Both the position numbers and the translations under genes were made by a program. 64,000 nucleotides of DNA, taken from the NCBI GenBank assembly GCA_964491875.1, contig CAZBIC010000003.1:62001-126000 (forward strand), in the 5' to 3' direction. The DNA is from JADJPG01 sp964491875 (lineage in GTDB: Bacteria > Verrucomicrobiota > Verrucomicrobiia > Limisphaerales > JADJPG01). Under the pieces are notes generated by a model. It was not told the origin of the DNA and ran no database searches. It was given only the letters and a program-made list of their open reading frames with translations. Of the stretch, positions 1 through 8,255 are shown in pieces; position 1 is the first letter of the stretch, and the number at the start of each line of letters is the position of its first letter.

Positions 1-2010
1 CTCAAACGTCGCGCGGAATTACAGGCGCTGTTTCAATTCTACGTGACGGGCACCTGGCCGGCGTCGCCAGGGAACACGCGCGTCGCGGAGTTCAATCAAC
101 GAGTGGAGGCGGGCTCCACGGTGCAGGATGTGACGCTTGAGTTTGGCCCGAGCCACGCGGCGAAGCTGCATCTGGAGGTGATCGTGCCGAATGGCAAAGG
201 GCCGTTCCCGGTGTTCATGACTCAGGACACGCATCGACGCTGGGCGCTTGTGGCGGTGAGCCGGGGTTATATCGGCGTGGTCTACGCCGGTGCGGATTCA
301 CGGGACGACACGGATGCGTGGCGTGCGGTCTGGCCGTCGAGCGATTGGACGAAGCTCACGCGTCGCGCGTGGGCGGCGAGCCGTTGCATCGATTATCTAC
401 ACACGCTGCCGATGGTGAACACGAACCAGATCGCGCTGGTGGGCCATTCACGTAATGGGAAGACGTCGCTGATCGGCGCGGCGTTTGATGTTCGTGTCAA
501 CGCCGTCATCTCCAGCAGCTCCGGCGCGGGCGGCGCGTGTTCCTATCGCTTGTTTTCGGAGACGCAGTTCGGCGAAGGGATCGAGAACATCACGCGGGCG
601 TTTCCGGACTGGCTGCATCCGCGACTGCGATTCTTTGCGGGACGCGAGAGCAAGCTGCCGGTGGATCAATCCGGGCTCATCGCGTGCATCGCGCCGCGGC
701 CGTGCCTGATTTCCTCCGCGCTCCATGACAATGTGGAAAGCATCTGGGCGGTGGAACACACGTATCGTTCCGCGCAACGCGCCTATGCGCTGCAAAACAA
801 GGCCGGTGATTTCAATCTGAGGTATCGTTCCGGCGGACACGAGACACGCGTGGAGGACATCGAGGCGTACGTGGACTGGCTGGACAGCGTGTTTGGCCGG
901 AAGCAATTCGGTCTGCCGGACTGCATCATCTTCCCGACATACGCCGACTGGCAGAAGCTGCATGAGGAGCCAATCGATCCGCTCAGTTTTCCAACGAACG
1001 GGCTCGGGCCGCTGATGACGGACGCCGTCGGTGGCGAGATCAAGATCACCGATGTCTGGACGAAGAAGCGCGAGGTAATCCGCGAACGCATTCTCTGGGC
1101 GCTGGGTGAGGCGCCGTCATTTGCCGAGAGCGCTCCGGGCGATTACGGCGCGGAACGTCCACACCTCGCGACCATGCTGGGCCGTGCCGCACTGCCGGCC
1201 GGGTTGGCGAAGCGCTCAATCAACTTCGGCAACTACGTCGCGGGCGATCTCTACTTTCCGACGAACGCGGATCGCGCGGCGACGAAGCTGCCCGTCGTGA
1301 TCTGGCTCCATCCGATCTCGGTCCCCACGGGTTACTTGCCGGCTTATCGACGTGGTGACGCGCCGCATCTGGCTTTGGCGCGAATGGGTTGTGCGGTGTT
1401 TGCGTTCGACCAGGTAGGAAGCGGATCGCGGCTCGAAGAGGTGAAGAACTTCTACCAGCGTTACCCGGAATGGTCGCTGCTCGGGAAACACGTCGAAGAC
1501 ACGCTTGCGGCGGTGGAGGCGATGCGGGCGGTGGACTTCATCGACTCGCGCCGCATCTGGTTGCTGGGATACGCAACGGGCGGCATGGCGGCGCTGCATG
1601 CGGGCGCGTTGGATGATCGGATCGCGGGCGTGGTGTCCGTCGCGGGCTTCACGCCGATGCGTTCGGACACGCCGGACAAGGGCACGGGCGGAATCGCGCG
1701 CTGGGCGGCGTGGCTGCCGCTGGTGCCCAAGCTCGGTGCGTTTGCCGGTCACGAGGAACACATTCCTTACGACTACCACGAAGTGCTTGGCATGATCGCG
1801 CCACGGCAGGCGATGGTGTTTGCCCCGAAGGTCGATTCACAGGCGACGCTCGCCGATGTGCGCGCGTGCGTGGAGGACGCCCGGCATGTTTACGAACTTC
1901 ATGTCGCAAAGGACGCATTGAAGTTTGAAGAGCTCGATGACTACAACCACTTCTCGCCGGAAACGCAGAAGGTGCTCTTCGAGCGCTTGAAGCAAGCCGT
2001 GGGGTTCTGA
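1..2010 (+). CDS. Two-domain alpha/beta-hydrolase (xylan/glucuronoyl esterase-like), 5' partial
   Basis: The reading frame is open from base 1 and still looks coding before the first in-frame GTG at 43, so the true start lies left of the window. Two alpha/beta-hydrolase domains follow each other. The first has the nucleophile elbow GHSRNGK (Ser codon at 448) and a later GGHETR motif that can provide the catalytic His; this pattern resembles glucuronoyl and acetyl-xylan esterases that act on plant cell-wall polymers. In the second domain the elbow reads GYATGG (Thr codon at 1576) in place of GxSxG, so it may be inactive. The stop codon abuts the stop of the convergent next gene. Another esterase of similar two-domain build lies at 32999-35119. 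Substrate is not determinable from sequence. Confidence 0.75.
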   Translation, partial: LKRRAELQALFQFYVTGTWPASPGNTRVAEFNQRVEAGSTVQDVTLEFGPSHAAKLHLEVIVPNGKGPFPVFMTQDTHRRWALVAVSRGYIGVVYAGADSRDDTDAWRAVWPSSDWTKLTRRAWAASRCIDYLHTLPMVNTNQIALVGHSRNGKTSLIGAAFDVRVNAVISSSSGAGGACSYRLFSETQFGEGIENITRAFPDWLHPRLRFFAGRESKLPVDQSGLIACIAPRPCLISSALHDNVESIWAVEHTYRSAQRAYALQNKAGDFNLRYRSGGHETRVEDIEAYVDWLDSVFGRKQFGLPDCIIFPTYADWQKLHEEPIDPLSFPTNGLGPLMTDAVGGEIKITDVWTKKREVIRERILWALGEAPSFAESAPGDYGAERPHLATMLGRAALPAGLAKRSINFGNYVAGDLYFPTNADRAATKLPVVIWLHPISVPTGYLPAYRRGDAPHLALARMGCAVFAFDQVGSGSRLEEVKNFYQRYPEWSLLGKHVEDTLAAVEAMRAVDFIDSRRIWLLGYATGGMAALHAGALDDRIAGVVSVAGFTPMRSDTPDKGTGGIARWAAWLPLVPKLGAFAGHEEHIPYDYHEVLGMIAPRQAMVFAPKVDSQATLADVRACVEDARHVYELHVAKDALKFEELDDYNHFSPETQKVLFERLKQAVGF

Positions 2011-3873
2011 TTACTCCACGCGGATGCGGAAGAAGCGCGTTGCAGGAGTGCGAGAGACTTCGAGGAACGTTCTCTCGTTGGCGGTCGCTTGGTGGGAAAT
2101 TCCGATGGGCGTCCATGCTCCAGCGGCGAGATCGTCGCGAACTTCGAGCGTGTAGCGGAAGCCCGCGATGACGTCGAACTCGATGCGGATATTGTCGCCA
2201 GCGAGTGAGCCTACGGCGATTGGTTGCGCGGGCGGTGTGTTGGTTCCAGGTGTCGGATCAGGCGGCGGCGCGGCGATGCGACCGGGGGAACCGATGTCGG
2301 AGCTGGAGACAGCGCGGATGACGCCATTGCTGCCGAGTACGCTCTTCGCGCCGAAGAGTTGCGTGATCGGCTCGTAGTTGAAGGTCACGCCGGTGTCCGC
2401 GATGCCGAAATCGGCGCGGGAGACGGTGTCGTTCGGATCGGTGCTGATGTTGTCCCAGAAGAAGAGCGTGTCGCCGGTGATGCGGAAGCTCAGGCCGCTG
2501 CCGGAGTAGCTGATGATTTGCAGGCCGGTGGGAAGATTGGTTTCGCCCCACCAGTTGCGGAACTCGGCAGCGGTCAGGTTCTCGATGAAGACGATGGTTT
2601 CGCCGGGCGCGATGATGGGGCCGGCGGTGAAGGCATACGGATCGAACAACCCGCCGTTGCTGTCATTGAAACGCCAGCCGGTGAGATCGACGGGCTGCGA
2701 CTCAAAGCTGGTGAGTTCCCACCAGTCGGACGTGGGCACGGTGGCATCCAGGGCGGCGTTCGGCATGACTTCGGTGATGCGGAGATCGGGCTTGGTGCGG
2801 ACGGTCAGCGTGACGCTCGTGGTGATGACGCCAAAGACGTTCGAGGCGGTGAGCTGATACGTTCCGGCGTCGTTCACTGTGATGGAGGGCAACGTCAGCG
2901 TGGAATTGGTTCCGCCGGCGAATGGTGCGCCGTTGAACGTCCATTGAAAGACAGGTTTGGGGCAGCCCTCGACTTCCGTTTCGAGCTCGATGTTGCTGCC
3001 GAGTTGCACGGAGCGATCCGCGGGCACGAGGGTGAAGTTCGGCGGAGACGTGCAGACGAAGTTCGAGTTGGTGAACAGCCACAGCTCGCGCGTTTCGGCG
3101 CTGGCGAGGAATCCGCCGTCCACGAACGTGCCGCCTTCCATGAAGTCATTCGGGAACCTCGTGAACTCACGTTCGGCTGTCTGCAAGGACGCTGGGTTTC
3201 CATTGATGAAGTAGAGGTAAACGCCCTCAGTGGTTACGAGGCCGAGGCGTTGTTTGTCTGCGGAGATTCCAGCATCCGTCACGGCGGCGGTGACGGAGAT
3301 CTTCGTTACCTCTTCGAGCAACACGGAACGTCCACCGCTCGCCAGCGGGTAGCGAAACATCGTGACTTGATCGTTCGTGCGCGGCTTGGTGATCAGGTAG
3401 CCGTAATCGTTCAACACGAAGAACGCTTCGCAATCCTCCTTCAGACCGGGGAAGCGGAGATACCACGTCTTGTTCACTTCGGCGTTGCCGAAGCGGTCAG
3501 CGGGATTCGGCTCGCGCAGGCGATGCACAGCAACGTGAGTGCGTTCGATTCCGTTCCCGCCGATGTCGGCGAGGTAGAGATTGCCGTTACCGTCGGAGGA
3601 GACGGCTTCCCAGTCGATCAAGTTCGCGCCGGTGACCTGAAATGCGCCGAGGTAATCACCGGCGCGATTGACCGCGAAGAGGAACTGGTAGCCGCCGTCG
3701 TTGTGCGTCCAGACCACGTTGGTGTAACGGCTACTGGCGGCGAGGCCGGAGCCTTCCGAGATCGCGAAGTGGGTGATGTTCCCGACCTGGACGACTCCTT
3801 CGGCAACATTCGTCTGCGACCGGGCAGACGAGTGAGCGAGGAACAACGCGAGGGCAACGAGAGCGCTTCTCAT
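2011..3873 (-). CDS. Secreted propeller-like protein with Ig and lamin-tail (LTD) domains
   Basis: The ATG at 3873 is preferred because it begins a clear signal peptide (MRSALVALALFLAHSSARSQ); upstream in-frame sequence passes through a palindromic repeat and is unlikely to be translated. The 620-residue product has an N-terminal region with GLAASSR and THNDGG motifs typical of extracellular beta-propeller-like proteins, an Ig-like domain (residues about 275-360, ending GTYQLTASNVFG), a lamin-tail domain (about 365-500, starting PDLRITEVMPN) and a C-terminal beta module with YTLEVRDDL that is frequent at the end of verrucomicrobial exported proteins. It lies downstream of the export operon in the same direction but about 170 bp away with a repeat between, so it may be separately transcribed. 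Function unknown. Confidence 0.75.
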   Translation of the reverse strand: MRSALVALALFLAHSSARSQTNVAEGVVQVGNITHFAISEGSGLAASSRYTNVVWTHNDGGYQFLFAVNRAGDYLGAFQVTGANLIDWEAVSSDGNGNLYLADIGGNGIERTHVAVHRLREPNPADRFGNAEVNKTWYLRFPGLKEDCEAFFVLNDYGYLITKPRTNDQVTMFRYPLASGGRSVLLEEVTKISVTAAVTDAGISADKQRLGLVTTEGVYLYFINGNPASLQTAEREFTRFPNDFMEGGTFVDGGFLASAETRELWLFTNSNFVCTSPPNFTLVPADRSVQLGSNIELETEVEGCPKPVFQWTFNGAPFAGGTNSTLTLPSITVNDAGTYQLTASNVFGVITTSVTLTVRTKPDLRITEVMPNAALDATVPTSDWWELTSFESQPVDLTGWRFNDSNGGLFDPYAFTAGPIIAPGETIVFIENLTAAEFRNWWGETNLPTGLQIISYSGSGLSFRITGDTLFFWDNISTDPNDTVSRADFGIADTGVTFNYEPITQLFGAKSVLGSNGVIRAVSSSDIGSPGRIAAPPPDPTPGTNTPPAQPIAVGSLAGDNIRIEFDVIAGFRYTLEVRDDLAAGAWTPIGISHQATANERTFLEVSRTPATRFFRIRVE

Positions 3874-3899
3874 AAGAACGCATCGCAGATCAGCAAAAA

Positions 3900-4002
3900 G
3901 GTAGGGCGCGTCGCTCCGCGCGCGCCGGAAACATTCTAAGAACTGGGGCAACTTTTTTGACAGACTGTCGCAAGCGGCGCGCGCGGCGCGGCGCGCCCGA
4001 CC
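3900..4002. repeat. MITE/REP-like element with 28-bp terminal inverted repeats
   Basis: Bases 3900-3927 and 3975-4002 are inverted copies matching at 25 of 28 positions. The outer ends begin GGTAGGGCGCG and GGTCGGGCGCG. A 47-bp AT-richer core separates the arms. The element occupies the gap between the Ig/LTD gene and the TolC-like gene. I see no transposase. It may be a non-autonomous mobile element or a strong RNA hairpin. Confidence 0.7.
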
Positions 4003-4044
4003 AGCATCGATTTTACGAAGAACGCCCGTTCTCATACGCGACGC

Positions 4045-5820
4045 CTATTTGAACTCCACGTGAATGTTGTTCCGCTCGAGGATGCTTCCCTCGGCGAAGT
4101 AGAGCTGCGCGACGGCCTTCAGGTAATCGTGCTTCGCGGTGATCTCGACGGATTGAGCGGCGGCGAGATCCTGCTGGAACTGAAGCACGAAGATGACGTC
4201 ACTCTTGCCTCCGGCCAACTTGTCCTCCTCCGCTTTCAGCGCGTTGCGAGCGGAGTCGGTCGATTCGCGCGCGGCGCGATAACGGTCGAGGCTGTAGCGC
4301 GCGGTGTGAATCGCGTCGGAGACTTCGCGCAGAATCAATTCCTCCTTCTGCTTCACGAGCAGCTCGGCCTGTTTCTTCAGCTCCTTGCTTGCGCGAAAGT
4401 TCGCACGTTCCGCCGTGCGCGTGAGCGGGACGGAGAAGATGAGTCCAATCATGTCGCTGGGCGCGTCACCTCGTGCAATCTGGTCGAAGGCATCACCACG
4501 CGAAGCAGTGGGCTCGTCAGGCGGGAAGGCCTGCACGGAACTCGCACCGCGCCGGCCGTAGGAGCCGATGACGTCGAGTGAGGGAAAGAGCTGGTTGCGA
4601 TGGAAGCGACGAGCGAGTTCCGCGTTTTCGAGGCTCTTCGTTATCTGGCTGAGGTCGGGGCGCAGACTCAGACCGCGCTGTGAACTTTCCGTGCGGTCGA
4701 ATGTCTGGCTTACGACCATCAAGTTATCGCCGGGAGTGATCCAGTCTTCCGTCCAGTTCGTCGCGGTGACGCCCATCACGTTGCGGAGCTGGTTGGCCGC
4801 GAGCGCCACGGCGTTGCTGGAGGCGATGAGATCCGTGCGGACCTTAGCGAGCTGCGATTCGGCGACGCGTTGTTCCAGGATGGTCATCTTGCCGAACTCG
4901 ATCTGCTTCTGGATGCCGTTCAGGAACTGCTGCCGCATGGACAACAGTTCGTGCTGCACCTGGAGATTCTCCGAGGCGGCGGCGAGATCGTAGTAACCCT
5001 GTTGGACAAGGTTCAGCACGCTCATCGCCACGAAGTGAACGCCGTATTCCGAGATCTGCAGGTTGCGCTTGTTCACGCGGATGGTGAGACGCGGGAGATC
5101 GATCCATGAATTCTTCAGCAACGGTTGCTGCAGGTAGATGCTGGCGTTGACGCGGAAGGAATCGAAGTCCAGGAAATTTCGCGAGCCGCGGCTGTGGCCG
5201 TAGGTGCCGCCGAGATTGTAGGTGAGGCCGGAGGGAAGGAACCCGGTCAAGCCCAGGTTGGCGACGTCAGACTCGGACTCGAAACCCGAATCGACAGCGG
5301 GGTTGGCCGGATCAAATGCGCCGGAATCGCTCACGTTCTCGCGACGACCCTGCAAGACGAGCAGCGGATCGTAGTAACCGTAGGCGGCTTTGATATCCAT
5401 GCGCGCCACTTCGGGATTGATGCGCTCGATCTGCAACATGCGGTTGTTCAGCAGCGCAGCTTGCGTGGCGTCGCGCAGGGTTAACTTCTGGACGCCGGGA
5501 GTCGCTGCGGTTTCGGCGCGGGCGGAGCCGACGAAACTACCGATCACAACTGCCAGCGCGATGGCTGTTGCGCGCAGCCGCCACTGCGGGGCGTTCGAAT
5601 CCCGGGGAACACGGACGGAACTGCGAACGCAGCATTCACGGCCCAACGGGGCCGGTTCACCCAGGAATGCTCTCGTCCGCCGCGGTTTACCAGACGCCAC
5701 TGCGTTGTCCCGTCCGTGTTCCCCGGAATTCGAGCGGAGAGGGATGACTGATGATTCGTCGGGAATGAAAGTGATGGGGATGTGTTGCCGGGGTGTGTCG
5801 GTAATGATCTGGTTGTTCAT
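4045..5820 (-). CDS. TolC-family outer membrane channel protein
   Basis: This protein should form the outer-membrane duct of a tripartite export system. The mature part has the two long alternating coiled-coil/barrel repeats of the outer membrane efflux protein family: it starts with LTLRDATQAALLNN and contains LRPDLSQITKSLENAE and a second helical repeat ending near the C-terminus. A hydrophobic signal core (ATAIALAVVIGSFVGSARA) precedes it. The start is uncertain: ATG at 5820 is the first good codon (TTG at 5847 is possible), but residues about 30-76 are encoded by a palindromic repeat (5596-5732), giving a long basic n-region before the signal core. It lies 59 bp downstream of the DUF3616 gene and is probably cotranscribed with it and the HlyD-like gene. 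Confidence 0.85.
   Translation of the reverse strand: MNNQIITDTPRQHIPITFIPDESSVIPLRSNSGEHGRDNAVASGKPRRTRAFLGEPAPLGRECCVRSSVRVPRDSNAPQWRLRATAIALAVVIGSFVGSARAETAATPGVQKLTLRDATQAALLNNRMLQIERINPEVARMDIKAAYGYYDPLLVLQGRRENVSDSGAFDPANPAVDSGFESESDVANLGLTGFLPSGLTYNLGGTYGHSRGSRNFLDFDSFRVNASIYLQQPLLKNSWIDLPRLTIRVNKRNLQISEYGVHFVAMSVLNLVQQGYYDLAAASENLQVQHELLSMRQQFLNGIQKQIEFGKMTILEQRVAESQLAKVRTDLIASSNAVALAANQLRNVMGVTATNWTEDWITPGDNLMVVSQTFDRTESSQRGLSLRPDLSQITKSLENAELARRFHRNQLFPSLDVIGSYGRRGASSVQAFPPDEPTASRGDAFDQIARGDAPSDMIGLIFSVPLTRTAERANFRASKELKKQAELLVKQKEELILREVSDAIHTARYSLDRYRAARESTDSARNALKAEEDKLAGGKSDVIFVLQFQQDLAAAQSVEITAKHDYLKAVAQLYFAEGSILERNNIHVEFK
5596..5732. repeat. 137-bp palindromic element inside the TolC-like gene
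   Basis: Arms 5596-5618 and 5710-5732 are inverted copies matching at 22 of 23 bases (core word GGGGAACACGGACGG). The element lies in frame within the 5' end of the TolC-like gene, between its likely ATG and the signal-peptide hydrophobic core. Its arms differ from those of the 3900-4002 element, so it is a separate family. Confidence 0.7.
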
Positions 5821-5879
5821 TGGCTTGATGGGGTGAGGACAGGCCAAGCTTCATCTGCTGGTGTCTGGTGGAATGAGAA

Positions 5880-6872
5880 TCAAAGTGGAACGGTCACGGC
5901 GCGGAATTGCTTCTGGCGCGGATCTTTGAGCCGCTTGCAGTCGACGCCGTTAATCTTGCGTGTCCCGTCATCGCTGCCGGCCCAGAGATGGGTGCCGTCC
6001 GCGTCTTCGAAGAAGGTGATGGCCTCCGGGTTCAATTCGGCGAACTCAGGCACCGCCATCGGGCGCGGCATGTCTTCGCCGCCGAACCATTCGTAGAGTC
6101 GCGAGCGTCCGCCGCCGTCGTAGGAACCGGCGACGATCCAGTAGCGATCGTTCCGGAACGAAATGCTGCGGATGCCGAGTCCATCGAGATCGAGCAGCAC
6201 TGGCTCGCCGAACTTCGCGCGGTCGGTTCCGCTGATCAGCGCGACCGGATTGAGCAACGGAACGAGGAGCGCCTTGCCTTGCGGGATGGGATTACGGAAG
6301 CCGATCAGCAGATTTCCGTCCGGCGTGGCGCAAAGCCCTTCGATGTTGAGCGCGTCCGGGGACTTCGGCACACGCCGGGCCGCGGCGGCGAGATCGAATT
6401 GCGCGAGGCGCGGATCGCTCGCGAGATCTTGCAAAAGCGCGGAGTAGGGACGCCCAACAGGTTGGAAATCGATCCGGCCGTTGGTGACGCTTCCGGTCGT
6501 GGCGAAGAAGCGGCGGCGACTGGGCTGTTCCTTGCCGGCGGCATTACAGCCGTGGGAGGAAATCCAGAAGACGTGCTGGCCAAGTCGCGCGGCGCCTTCG
6601 ATGTCCACTTCCGCCGCCTTGCGCGGGAGACCGAGAAACGGAGCGACGTTCAACAGGTGCGCGGGCGCTCCGCCCTGATGACGCGAGTAGACGCGGATGA
6701 CGCTTTGCTCGTCGTCGGCGACGGCGAAGTACTCCTCGTTCAGCGAGACGACGGCGGACGCGTCGCACATGCCGGTGTAGCACGTCTCGCCGTTGGCACC
6801 CGGCTGTGACACGTAGATGGCTGCGGTGCCGACCGCGAGGAACATCGAGAGGGAGAGGATGACTTGTTTCAT
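5880..6872 (-). CDS. DUF3616-type secreted protein
   Basis: A 330-residue protein with an N-terminal signal sequence (MKQVILSLSMFLAVGTAAIY). It contains the sequence features of the DUF3616 family: VSLNEEYFAVADDEQSVIRVYS, EVDIEGAARLGQHVFWISSHG and NIEGLCATPDGNLLIGFRNP, which suggest a beta-propeller of repeated strand blades. The biochemical role of this family is not established. It sits 7 bp after the HlyD-like gene and before the TolC-like gene in the same direction, so it is translated from the export operon and may be a periplasmic partner or a cargo. Confidence 0.8.
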   Translation of the reverse strand: MKQVILSLSMFLAVGTAAIYVSQPGANGETCYTGMCDASAVVSLNEEYFAVADDEQSVIRVYSRHQGGAPAHLLNVAPFLGLPRKAAEVDIEGAARLGQHVFWISSHGCNAAGKEQPSRRRFFATTGSVTNGRIDFQPVGRPYSALLQDLASDPRLAQFDLAAAARRVPKSPDALNIEGLCATPDGNLLIGFRNPIPQGKALLVPLLNPVALISGTDRAKFGEPVLLDLDGLGIRSISFRNDRYWIVAGSYDGGGRSRLYEWFGGEDMPRPMAVPEFAELNPEAITFFEDADGTHLWAGSDDGTRKINGVDCKRLKDPRQKQFRAVTVPL

Positions 6873-6879
6873 AAGGGTG

Positions 6880-8067
6880 TTACTCCATGAGTGCGCGAGC
6901 CGCGTGTTCTTTCACGGAAGCAGCCGGTGCGGCGGGCGCGGTTGACGGTGCGGTGGCGGGTTGGTTGACGGGAATCAACGGCCGGTCGGAAGCCTTGGCG
7001 CGGAAGACGATGTCCACGGTTTCGCCCGGGCGAATCTGCGTGCCCTTCGGGATGTCGATGACGATGGGCAGACCGACGTCCACCATGTAGCCGGTCCGCA
7101 CAAAGCCGAGCGTATTGGTGATGGTTTCCACCTGTGCGCCGACCTGGGTGATTTCGGACCAGAACTTCTTGGCCTTGCGCTCGCGCGTGGTTACATGCAC
7201 GGACATGCCGACCATCGGGTCGACGTAGTACGGCTGACGCATGTAGGCAACGATGCGGTCTGACCAGTTGCCGTTAATCGAAACGAGCGGTTCGCCAGCG
7301 ACGACGTTTTCGCCTTGTTGGCGGTAGATCATTCCCACCATGCCGCTGATCGGTGCGCGGAGGACGATGGGGCCCCAATTGCTCACGGCGTTGTGCTGGA
7401 GCGCATCCAACTGGCTAAGCAACTGGTAGGCGATGTCGTTGGTGTTGAGCGTGTGCGGAACGCCGAGTGAGTTCAGCGCGTTCAGGCGCTCTTCGATCTG
7501 CGCCACGGCGTTGCTCTTGGCCTCGATTTCCGCGCGGTAGAGGTCGCGGGACTTCAGGCTGATGTCGTAGATGTCCTCGGAGACGAGCTTCTGCTTGAAG
7601 AGCGGTTCGTTGCGCCGGACTTCGTTCTCGGCGCGTTCGAGATTCACCTTCGCGATGGCGAGTTCGGACTTCGTGCGCAGCAGGTCCACGCGGATGCCCT
7701 CGAAGTTCATCGCGTTCTGCTCGGCGACCGAAGGTTGCAGGCGCAGGCGCGAGATCTGGAGCTGGGATTGGAAGAGATCCATGTCCACGCGCGGATCCTT
7801 CGGCAGAATGATCGCAATCGGATCGCCAGCCTGAACCATCTGGTAGGGCTGCACGTTCAACTGCTGGATGACGCCGATTTGCGGGCTGGAAACGGTGGAA
7901 CGAACGCCTTCCGCCACGCCGGCCATGAAGCTCGTGATGCCGGCGTTGCGCCAGAGAACGACGATCGAGATCATGATGACGGCGAAGCCTACGACCGGCA
8001 GATGGCGGATGCGAAACTCGCGCCAGCGCATCGCGAACGGAGTGGGGATGGGGGGAAGTGGATCCAT
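6880..8067 (-). CDS. HlyD-family periplasmic adaptor (membrane fusion protein)
   Basis: The 395-residue protein has a short cytoplasmic tail, one N-terminal membrane helix (about residues 22-41, VVGFAVIMISIVVLWR), a barrel-sandwich half-motif (VSSPQIGVIQQLNVQPYQMVQAGDPI), a long alpha-helical hairpin (residues about 85-215), the second half of the lipoyl-like domain (IVLRAPISGMVGMIYRQQGENV) and a beta-barrel ending PGETVDIVFRAKASDRPLIPVN. Such adaptors bridge an inner-membrane pump to a TolC channel. It is the first gene of the minus-strand operon, and a sigma-54 type promoter lies about 105 bp upstream of its start. No ABC, RND or MFS pump gene is adjacent, which is odd for a complete exporter. 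Confidence 0.88.
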   Translation of the reverse strand: MDPLPPIPTPFAMRWREFRIRHLPVVGFAVIMISIVVLWRNAGITSFMAGVAEGVRSTVSSPQIGVIQQLNVQPYQMVQAGDPIAIILPKDPRVDMDLFQSQLQISRLRLQPSVAEQNAMNFEGIRVDLLRTKSELAIAKVNLERAENEVRRNEPLFKQKLVSEDIYDISLKSRDLYRAEIEAKSNAVAQIEERLNALNSLGVPHTLNTNDIAYQLLSQLDALQHNAVSNWGPIVLRAPISGMVGMIYRQQGENVVAGEPLVSINGNWSDRIVAYMRQPYYVDPMVGMSVHVTTRERKAKKFWSEITQVGAQVETITNTLGFVRTGYMVDVGLPIVIDIPKGTQIRPGETVDIVFRAKASDRPLIPVNQPATAPSTAPAAPAASVKEHAARALME

Positions 8068-8170
8068 AACGGGTGAGGGTTAGGTGAGAGTTTTTGCTGC
8101 GTCAGAGTTTTGTTTTCGTAATGTCGATGTGTCGCGCATGGAACTAGCTTTGAGCTTCGAGATGCCTTTA

Positions 8171-8185
8171 GCGGTTGGTGTGCCA
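8171..8185 (-). promoter_or_regulatory. Sigma-54 type promoter for the export operon
   Basis: Read on the minus strand the sequence is TGGCACACCAACCGC. The GG of TGGCAC (the -24 element) and the GC (the -12 element) are exactly 10 nt apart, the defining spacing of RpoN promoters; the usual TTGC is CCGC here. A start site near 8159 would give a leader of about 90 nt before the HlyD-like gene. The divergent neighbour is an NtrC-family activator, which supports the call. Confidence 0.6.
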
Positions 8186-8219
8186 GCCGGAGATTTTGCA
8201 GGAAAACAGGCCGAATCCG

Positions 8220-8232
8220 CTGCGAAACGCAG
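8220..8232. promoter_or_regulatory. Candidate activator-binding palindrome
   Basis: The sequence CTGCGAAACGCAG is a perfect palindrome with 5-bp arms and a 3-bp centre, located about 60-70 bp upstream of the predicted sigma-54 start site and just before the histidine kinase gene. The position suits an enhancer for the neighbouring NtrC-type regulator. The arms are short, so chance is possible. Confidence 0.35.
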
Positions 8233-8255
8233 TTCTTGAAAATGCGAGCGAGCCT

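Noticed and set aside
2224..3939. 571-residue plus-strand open frame opposite the Ig/LTD gene
   Set aside because: It is the antisense shadow of a GC-rich gene: composition is Gly/Asp/Arg/Glu without domains, while the minus strand has a signal peptide, Ig and LTD motifs.
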